Source of the DNA: DASTQL01 sp035761805
GTDB taxonomy: Bacteria > Actinomycetota > Actinomycetes > Jiangellales > Jiangellaceae
Direction: 5' to 3'
Assembly (NCBI GenBank): GCA_035761805.1
Contig: DASTQL010000067.1
Coordinates: forward strand, 1 to 10,488
DNA length: 10,488 nucleotides
Notes under the pieces: generated by a model
Database searches by the model: none
What the model was told of the DNA's origin: nothing
What the model saw: the letters and a program-made list of their open reading frames with translations, nothing else
Program-made: the position numbers and the translations under genes
In this document: positions 6,265-10,488 of the stretch, in pieces
Numbering within the stretch: the first letter of the stretch is position 1
Layout: each line of letters begins with the position of its first letter

Positions 6265-7500
6265 ATGCGCATGCCGTCCCGCGGGCTGTTCGCAGCGGTC
6301 GCCCTGGCCGTCCTCGTCCCCCTGGCCCCCGTCGGGGCGGCCGTGTCGGCCAGCGGCCTTGCCGGCCAGGACGGTGGTGACGGCGCCACGGTGCAGGAGC
6401 TCAGCCGCGAGCTGGCCGACGCGGCGGAGCGTCACGGGCACGCCGAGGAGCGGGCGGAGGAGGCCCGGCGGGAGGTCACCGAGACCGGGAACCAGCTGGC
6501 CGAGGTGGAGGCCCGGCACGAGCGGACCGCCCAGCAGCTCCAGGTCACCCAGCTCCAGGAGAACAAGGCCCGCGAGCAGCTCCACGAGGTCACAGCGCAG
6601 ATCTCCGGCACCCGGGAATCGCTCGGGGCGATCGCCCGGCAGGCCTACCAGGAGGGCGGCCTGGCCGAGTGGGCGCCGCTGCTCAACGCCGATTCGGCCC
6701 AGGAGTTCACCGACGACACGATGCTCGTCGACTCGGCGTTGCGCTCCCAGGGCTCCGTCATCGGTGAGCTCGCCGAGGCCAAGGCCGAGGTGGCCGCGAC
6801 CACGGTCACGATGGAGGCCAAACGAGACGAGGCCGCGGAGCTGGCCAGGCTGGCCGAGGAGGAGGTCCGCCGGGTCGCCGAGCTCGAGCAGCAGGCGGTG
6901 GCCGCCCAGCGCGAGGCCGAGGAGTCGCTTGCCGAGGCGGCGGACGCCCGAGCATCACTCGAGCGCGAGCTCGCGGCCGAGCGCGAGCGCGAGGCCGCCC
7001 GGGAGGCCGAGGCCGCCCGGGTCGCCGCCGAGCTCGCGGCCCGCCAGCAGCGCGTCGCCGAGACGGTCAGCCGCAGCACCGAGCGTGGGGAGGTGCCGGC
7101 CTCCGGCGGCACCCTGCTACGCCCCGTCAGCGGGCCCGTGACGTCGGTGTACGGGATGCGCCGCCACCCCATCACCGGACGGGTGAAGCTGCACGACGGC
7201 ACCGACTTCGGCTCGCCCTGCGGGACCCCCATCCGGGCCGCTGCCGCCGGGACTGTCGTCGAGGCGGGCTGGGCGAGCGGCTACGGCAACTTCACCGTGA
7301 TCGACCACGGCGTCGTCGAAGGTCAGCCGCTGTCGACGGCCTACGCCCACCAGTCACGATTCGCCGCCCGCGCCGGCGCCACCGTCGGACGCGGCGAGGT
7401 GATCGGCTACGTCGGGTCCACGGGCTATTCCACCGGCTGCCACCTGCACTTCATGGTCTACGTCGCCGGGTCCACGACGAACCCGATGGGCTGGCTCTGA
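6265..7500 (+). CDS. Secreted coiled-coil M23 family (LytM) peptidoglycan endopeptidase
   Basis: Zinc endopeptidase acting on peptidoglycan cross-links outside the membrane, or a hydrolase activator of the EnvC type. The 411-aa product starts with a Sec signal (MRMPSRGLF, hydrophobic run, probable cleavage near AAVSA, residue 28-30). Residues about 38-275 form a long Glu/Ala/Arg-rich coiled coil; its central part (IARQAYQEGG...LLNADSAQEF) resembles the PcsB/RipC-type coiled coils that work with FtsEX. The M23 domain (about 283-411) has HDGTD with zinc ligands His310 and Asp314, AYAH with His362, and HLHF with His393 and ligand His395, so the site is complete. The ATG at 6265 is chosen for the signal peptide and GGAGG at 6250-6254; the frame's extension to 6010 is non-coding. 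It lies between proB and proA. The FtsEX link is inference. Confidence 0.93.
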   Translation: MRMPSRGLFAAVALAVLVPLAPVGAAVSASGLAGQDGGDGATVQELSRELADAAERHGHAEERAEEARREVTETGNQLAEVEARHERTAQQLQVTQLQENKAREQLHEVTAQISGTRESLGAIARQAYQEGGLAEWAPLLNADSAQEFTDDTMLVDSALRSQGSVIGELAEAKAEVAATTVTMEAKRDEAAELARLAEEEVRRVAELEQQAVAAQREAEESLAEAADARASLERELAAEREREAAREAEAARVAAELAARQQRVAETVSRSTERGEVPASGGTLLRPVSGPVTSVYGMRRHPITGRVKLHDGTDFGSPCGTPIRAAAAGTVVEAGWASGYGNFTVIDHGVVEGQPLSTAYAHQSRFAARAGATVGRGEVIGYVGSTGYSTGCHLHFMVYVAGSTTNPMGWL

Positions 7501-7516
7501 CGACCGGTCGTACTCT
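7500..7516 (+). promoter_or_regulatory. Putative leaderless promoter and dyad before proA
   Basis: TACTCT (7511-7516) is a TAnnnT -10 box ending 6 bases before the ATG at 7523, so transcription would start at or next to the A of the start codon. No Shine-Dalgarno sequence lies in front of this ATG. A perfect 12-bp palindrome, ACGACCGGTCGT (7500-7511), abuts and overlaps the -10 and could be an operator. No good -35 box is visible. Confidence 0.5.
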
Positions 7517-7522
7517 CGGGCC

Positions 7523-8779
7523 ATGACCGACGACACGGCCACGACCGTGCTCGATGCCGCACGCCGAGCCCGTGCGGTCGCGGCGGCTCTCGCCGTTCTA
7601 ACCCGAGCCGACAAGGACGCCGCCTTGCTCGCCATGGCGGCGACGCTCACCGACCGTACGAAGGACGTGCTCGAGGCCAACGCGCGCGACGTCGCGCGCG
7701 CGGAGGAGTCCGGGACGGCGGCTGCGCTGGTCGATCGGCTGCGGTTGGACGGGAGCAGGGTGGCCGGGATGGCCGACGGGCTCCGGCAGGTGGCGATGCT
7801 CACCGACCCGGTGGGAGAGGTCGTGCGGGGGTTCCGGCTCCCCAACGGGCTCCAGGTCGAGCAGCTGCGTGTGCCCCTCGGTGTGGTCGGCATCATCTAC
7901 GAGGCACGCCCCAACGTCACGGCCGACGCTGCCGGACTGTGCCTCAAGAGTGGGAACGCCGCGTTGCTGCGGGGCTCGTCGAGCGCGGAGAACTCCAACC
8001 AGGCGGTCGTCGCCGCGCTCCGGGAGGGGTTGGAGGCGGCCTGCCTGCCCCCCGACGCGGTCCAGCTGGTCGGTGGCGGGCGAGACGCGGTCAAGCACCT
8101 CATGCGCGCCCGCGGCCTCGTCGACGTGCTGATCCCACGGGGGGGCGCGGGCCTGATCCGGAGCGTGGTCGAGGAGTCCACCGTGCCGGTCATCGAGACC
8201 GGCGTCGGCAACTGCCACGTCTACGTCGACGCCGATGCCGACCTCGACCAGGCCCTCGCCATCCTGCTCAACGCCAAGGTCCAGCGACCCAGCGTCTGCA
8301 ACGCGGCCGAGAGCCTCCTGGTCCACCGGGACGTGGCGGCGGAGTTCCTCCCCCGGGCGCTCGACGCACTGGCCGGGGCCGGCGTGACGGTGCACGGTGA
8401 CGCCACGGTCGCCTCGTACGGCGAGGTGGTGCCCCTGACCGACGAGGACTGGGCGGCGGAGTACCTCTCCCTGGACCTGGCCGCCGGGGTGGTCGACGAC
8501 CTGGAGCAGGCGGTCGACCACATCCGCCGATGGGGGACCGGCCACACCGAGGCGATCGTCACACGGTCGTTGCCCGCTGCGCGGCGCTTCGCGGCCGCCG
8601 TCGACGCTGCCGCGGTCATGGTCAACGCGTCCACGCGCTTCACCGACGGTGAGCAGTTCGGGTTCGGTGCCGAGATCGGCATCTCGACGCAGAAGCTGCA
8701 TGCGCGCGGTCCGATGGGCCTGACCGAGCTGACCAGCACGACCTACGTCGTCACCGGTGACGGTCAGGTCCGGTCCTGA
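7523..8779 (+). CDS. proA: Glutamate-5-semialdehyde dehydrogenase (gamma-glutamyl phosphate reductase)
   Basis: Reduces glutamyl-5-phosphate with NADPH to glutamate-5-semialdehyde, which cyclises towards proline; it takes the product of ProB. The 418-aa product has the normal family length. Recognisable segments are GVVGIIYEARPNVTADAAGL, the nucleotide-binding RGSSSAENSN (from residue 150), LIPRGGAGLI, PVIETGVGNCHVYVD, and the catalytic cysteine in PSVCNAAE (Cys259). The C-terminus has FTDGEQFGFGAEIGIST and RGPMGL, typical of ProA. The start is the ATG at 7523 with no ribosome site and an adjacent -10 box, suggesting a leaderless mRNA. proB is 2 kb upstream rather than adjacent. A perfect 20-bp palindrome (7681-7700) lies within the codons for ANARDVARA; it is probably a by-product of GC-rich codons. 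Confidence 0.97.
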   Translation: MTDDTATTVLDAARRARAVAAALAVLTRADKDAALLAMAATLTDRTKDVLEANARDVARAEESGTAAALVDRLRLDGSRVAGMADGLRQVAMLTDPVGEVVRGFRLPNGLQVEQLRVPLGVVGIIYEARPNVTADAAGLCLKSGNAALLRGSSSAENSNQAVVAALREGLEAACLPPDAVQLVGGGRDAVKHLMRARGLVDVLIPRGGAGLIRSVVEESTVPVIETGVGNCHVYVDADADLDQALAILLNAKVQRPSVCNAAESLLVHRDVAAEFLPRALDALAGAGVTVHGDATVASYGEVVPLTDEDWAAEYLSLDLAAGVVDDLEQAVDHIRRWGTGHTEAIVTRSLPAARRFAAAVDAAAVMVNASTRFTDGEQFGFGAEIGISTQKLHARGPMGLTELTSTTYVVTGDGQVRS

Positions 8780-8792
8780 CCCGGCGGCCCGC

Positions 8793-8798
8793 TAGGCT
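8793..8798 (+). promoter_or_regulatory. Putative leaderless promoter -10 box of the 46-aa protein
   Basis: TAGGCT (8793-8798) fits TAnnnT and ends 8 bases before the ATG at 8807, placing the transcription start at about the start codon. No Shine-Dalgarno sequence is present (GCCGCC precedes the ATG). No recognisable -35 box. Confidence 0.5.
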
Positions 8799-8806
8799 CT
8801 GCCGCC

Positions 8807-8947
8807 ATGACAGCGATCCTGCTGGCCGCCGAGGCCGCCGAGGAAGGCCAGGTCCCGGCCTGGGTCTGGGGTGTCGGGGCCCTCGCCGTCCTGTTCGGCT
8901 TGCTCCTGCTCACCCTGGTCTTCGGCAAGGGCCGTCCGCACTCCTGA
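8807..8947 (+). CDS. Small single-pass membrane protein, 46 aa
   Basis: A short gene between proA and nadD. The product begins MTAILLAAEAAEEGQ, has one membrane segment (about residues 19-40, WVWGVGALAVLFGLLLLTLV) and ends in the basic tail FGKGRPHS. The positive tail suggests the N-terminus is outside and the C-terminus inside. Support for coding comes from a clean ATG-to-stop frame, hydrophobic segment, a -10 box at the right distance, and the familiar presence in actinobacteria of a short PAWVxGVGA-type membrane protein just before nadD. The function is unknown to me. It could be a small accessory or regulatory membrane peptide; its position does not by itself link it to proline or NAD synthesis. 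Confidence 0.82.
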   Translation: MTAILLAAEAAEEGQVPAWVWGVGALAVLFGLLLLTLVFGKGRPHS

Positions 8948-8951
8948 GCCA

Positions 8952-8972
8952 CCCTCGAGGGCGCGCTACCGT
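8952..8972 (+). promoter_or_regulatory. Putative leaderless promoter and dyad before nadD
   Basis: TACCGT (8967-8972) fits TAnnnT and ends 8 bases before the GTG at 8981, the same spacing as for the preceding small gene. The 10-bp palindrome CCCTCGAGGG (8952-8961) sits 5 bases upstream of the -10 box and could be an operator or a weak hairpin. A -35-like CTGAGC (8944-8949) is poor. Confidence 0.42.
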
Positions 8973-8980
8973 GTCGGACC

Positions 8981-9583
8981 GTGGAGGGGCGGCGGCGGCT
9001 GGGGGTGATGGGGGGGACGTTCGACCCCATCCACCACGGCCACCTGGTGGCCGCGAGCGAGGTGCAGGCGTGGTTCGACCTCGACGAGGTCCTCTTCGTC
9101 CCCACCGGGCAGCCGTGGCAGAAGTCCCACCGGGAGGTCTCCCCGGCGGAGGACCGCTACCTCATGACGGTGATCGCCACCGCCTCCAACCCGCGGTTCC
9201 TGGTCAGCCGGGTCGACATCGACCGTCCCGGTCCGACGTACACCGTCGACACGCTGCGCGACATCCACGGCGACCGTGGTGACGACTGGGACCTCTTCTT
9301 CATCACCGGGGCGGATGCCCTCCACCAGATCCTCACCTGGCGCGACGCGGCGGAGCTGTTCGAGCTGGCCCACTTCGTGGGGTGCACCCGTCCGGGGCAC
9401 GAGCTCTCCGACGACGGCCTGCCGACGGGCAAGGTCACGCTCGTCGAGGTGCCGGCGCTGGCCATCTCGTCCAGCGAGTGCCGCGACCGGGTCCGACGGG
9501 CGGAACCGATCTGGTACCTGGTGCCCGACGGGATTGTGCAGTACATCAGTAAGCGGAGGCTCTACGGGGGTGGTGCCGAATGA
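8981..9583 (+). CDS. nadD: Nicotinate-nucleotide adenylyltransferase
   Basis: Joins ATP and nicotinate mononucleotide to give deamido-NAD, the shared late step of de novo and salvage NAD synthesis. The 200-aa product has the nucleotidyltransferase signature GVMGGTFDPIHHGHL with the HxGH motif at residues 18-21 (HHGH) and the second motif ISSSECR (162-168), which matches the family ISSTxxR. The middle part FITGADALHQILTWRD is typical of NadD. The GTG at 8981 is chosen because homologues start a few basic residues before LGVMGGTFD and because a -10 box lies 8 bases upstream; the ATG at 9008 would cut into the first strand. The end overlaps the next gene by ATGA. In actinobacteria nadD is commonly followed by rsfS, as here. 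Confidence 0.97.
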   Translation: MEGRRRLGVMGGTFDPIHHGHLVAASEVQAWFDLDEVLFVPTGQPWQKSHREVSPAEDRYLMTVIATASNPRFLVSRVDIDRPGPTYTVDTLRDIHGDRGDDWDLFFITGADALHQILTWRDAAELFELAHFVGCTRPGHELSDDGLPTGKVTLVEVPALAISSSECRDRVRRAEPIWYLVPDGIVQYISKRRLYGGGAE

Positions 9584-9849
9584 GCCGGAAGCGGGACCGG
9601 GACGACCGGGTCGACCTGGCGGCGCGGCTGGGGTTGACGCCGTCGGACGAGGCGGCCGCGGACCGGGACGGTGCGCACGCCGAATCGGGAGCCGGCGCGC
9701 TGCAGGAGAGTGAGAGCCTGCGCCGCGCCCAGCGGGCCTACCGACGCCGTCGCCGGCTCGTCGCGCTCCTCGTCACCATCCTCGTCGTGCTTGCCCTGGC
9801 CGCCCTGGGTCTCGTGCTGTGGTCTACGGGCGTCCTCGGGGGCTCGTGA
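9580..9849 (+). CDS. Small membrane protein with charged cytoplasmic N-terminus, 89 aa
   Basis: Unidentified product between nadD and rsfS. Residues 1-54 are hydrophilic and probably disordered (MSRKRDRDDRVDLAARLGLT, then acidic and Ala/Gly-rich). A basic patch RAYRRRRR (52-59) precedes one membrane segment (about 60-81), and only about eight residues follow. The positive patch before the segment predicts N-inside, C-outside orientation. The ATG at 9580 overlaps the nadD stop (ATGA), with GGGGGTGG about 9565-9575 as a loose ribosome site, so translation is coupled to nadD. It may be a degenerate or shortened relative of the membrane-anchored proteins often found between nadD and rsfS in actinobacteria, but I cannot show this. 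Confidence 0.8.
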   Translation: MSRKRDRDDRVDLAARLGLTPSDEAAADRDGAHAESGAGALQESESLRRAQRAYRRRRRLVALLVTILVVLALAALGLVLWSTGVLGGS

Positions 9850-9888
9850 CATCCTGGGTGGGACCAGATCCCGACGAAAGGTCCGGCG

Positions 9889-10296
9889 TTGCCCGCATCC
9901 GAACGAGCCGTCGAGCTCGTCGCCGCCGCCGCCGAGGCGGCAGCCGACAAGCTCGCCGACGACATCGTCGCCTACGACGTCTCCGAGCAGCTGGTCATCA
10001 CCGACGCCTTCCTGCTCTGCTCGGCTCCGAACGACCGGCAGGTGCGTGCCATCGTCGACGCGGTCGAGGACCGGCTGCGCGCGCTCGACGCCAAGCCGGT
10101 ACGCCGCGAGGGCGAGCGGGAGGGGCGGTGGGTCCTCCTCGACTACATCGACGTCGTGGTGCACGTCCAGCACGCCGAGGACCGGCAGTACTACGCCCTG
10201 GAGCGGCTGTGGAAGGACTGCCCGACGGTGCCGCTGCCCGAGGCGGTCCGCGTGGGCCGTGACGGCCGGGCCGGCGACGGCTCGTACGTTCGGTGA
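9889..10296 (+). CDS. rsfS: Ribosomal silencing factor RsfS
   Basis: RsfS (Iojap/RsfA/DUF143 family) binds ribosomal protein L14 and blocks joining of the 50S and 30S subunits when nutrients are short. The 135-aa product has the family core: ITDAFLLCSAPNDRQVRAIV (residues 37-56) and WVLLDYIDVVVHVQHAEDRQ then YYALERLW (81-108). A 20-residue polar tail follows. The start is TTG at 9889, chosen because no other start codon is available near the conserved N-terminus and AAAGG (9877-9881) lies 7 bases upstream. Preceded by a 39-base gap after the small membrane gene; the stop overlaps the GTG of the next gene. Together with obgE upstream it puts two ribosome-subunit control factors in the window. 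Confidence 0.96.
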   Translation: MPASERAVELVAAAAEAAADKLADDIVAYDVSEQLVITDAFLLCSAPNDRQVRAIVDAVEDRLRALDAKPVRREGEREGRWVLLDYIDVVVHVQHAEDRQYYALERLWKDCPTVPLPEAVRVGRDGRAGDGSYVR

Positions 10297-10488
10297 GCGC
10301 CCGCCCCGGCCGCCGGGTCGTCCTGTGGCGACACGGCCGTACGGAGTGGAACGCCGCCGGCCGGTTCCAGGGGCAGAGCGACGTCGCACTGGACGACTCC
10401 GGCCGGGCGCAGGCGGAGCGGTCGGCCCGCCTGCTCGCGGCGCTCTGGCCGACGGTGCTGGTCTCGTCGGACCTGCTTCGCGCGCGAG
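10293..10488 (+). CDS. Histidine phosphatase family protein (phosphoglycerate mutase-like), 3'-partial
   Basis: Only the first 65 codons lie in the window; the gene runs off the right edge. The N-terminus VVLWRHGRTEWNAAGRFQGQ carries the RHG catalytic motif (Arg13, His14, Gly15; the His is the phospho-acceptor), followed by DVALDDSGRAQAE and VSSDLLRAR, all standard for this superfamily. The GTG at 10293 overlaps the rsfS stop (GTGA), so it is coupled to rsfS. In Mycobacterium tuberculosis the gene in this position, Rv2419c, encodes glucosyl-3-phosphoglycerate phosphatase (GpgP); an equivalent role here is possible by position but cannot be judged from this fragment, because the family also contains mutases and other phosphatases. 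Confidence 0.9.
   Translation, partial: MSARPGRRVVLWRHGRTEWNAAGRFQGQSDVALDDSGRAQAERSARLLAALWPTVLVSSDLLRAR

Noticed and set aside
6032..7141. 369-codon + strand frame overlapping the M23 gene
   Set aside because: The product is dominated by Arg, Pro and Ser, the usual shadow of an Ala/Glu-rich gene, and the M23 frame has full catalytic motifs and a signal peptide.

Overview
The window comes from a high-GC actinobacterium. Codon third positions are almost all G or C, GTG and TTG starts are common, and there are TAnnnT -10 boxes placed directly against start codons. Gene order and protein sequences (RNase E, L21, L27, Obg, ProB ... ProA, NadD, RsfS, histidine phosphatase) match the conserved actinobacterial nadD/obg neighbourhood. 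Protein texture suggests the Propionibacteriales/Nocardioidaceae, but that family placement is inference. All genes are on the + strand. I see no IS element, tRNA, rRNA, CRISPR array, integrase or sign of recent transfer.

Layout. Positions 1-2223 hold most of an RNase E/G gene whose start lies left of the window. A 149-base gap with a good promoter and a hairpin-rich leader precedes rplU (2373-2705) and rpmA (2715-2972), the ribosomal L21-L27 pair. A strong 16-bp hairpin (3006-3041) separates rpmA from obgE (3077-4423), the ribosome-associated GTPase. proB (about 4420-5565) overlaps the obgE stop and is followed after 10 bases by an unidentified 125-aa gene (5576-5953). A 311-base stretch without a gene carries a probable promoter and a foldable leader in front of a secreted coiled-coil plus M23 peptidoglycan hydrolase (6265-7500). 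proA (7523-8779), a 46-aa membrane protein (8807-8947) and nadD (8981-9583) follow; each has a TAnnnT box 6-8 bases before its start codon, so all three may be leaderless. A small membrane protein (9580-9849), rsfS (9889-10296) and the first 65 codons of a histidine phosphatase (10293 to window end) form a tight run.

How the genes relate. Three themes are interleaved: ribosome and RNA maintenance (RNase E, L21, L27, Obg, RsfS), proline synthesis (ProB makes glutamyl-5-phosphate, ProA reduces it to glutamate-5-semialdehyde), and NAD synthesis (NadD). In many actinobacteria proB and proA are neighbours; here a cell-wall hydrolase and an unknown gene lie between them. Most of the window is ordinary housekeeping. 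The parts that deserve a second look are the hydrolase leader, the unknown 125-aa gene, the two small membrane proteins and the run of leaderless-type promoters. I found no convincing new multi-gene system.
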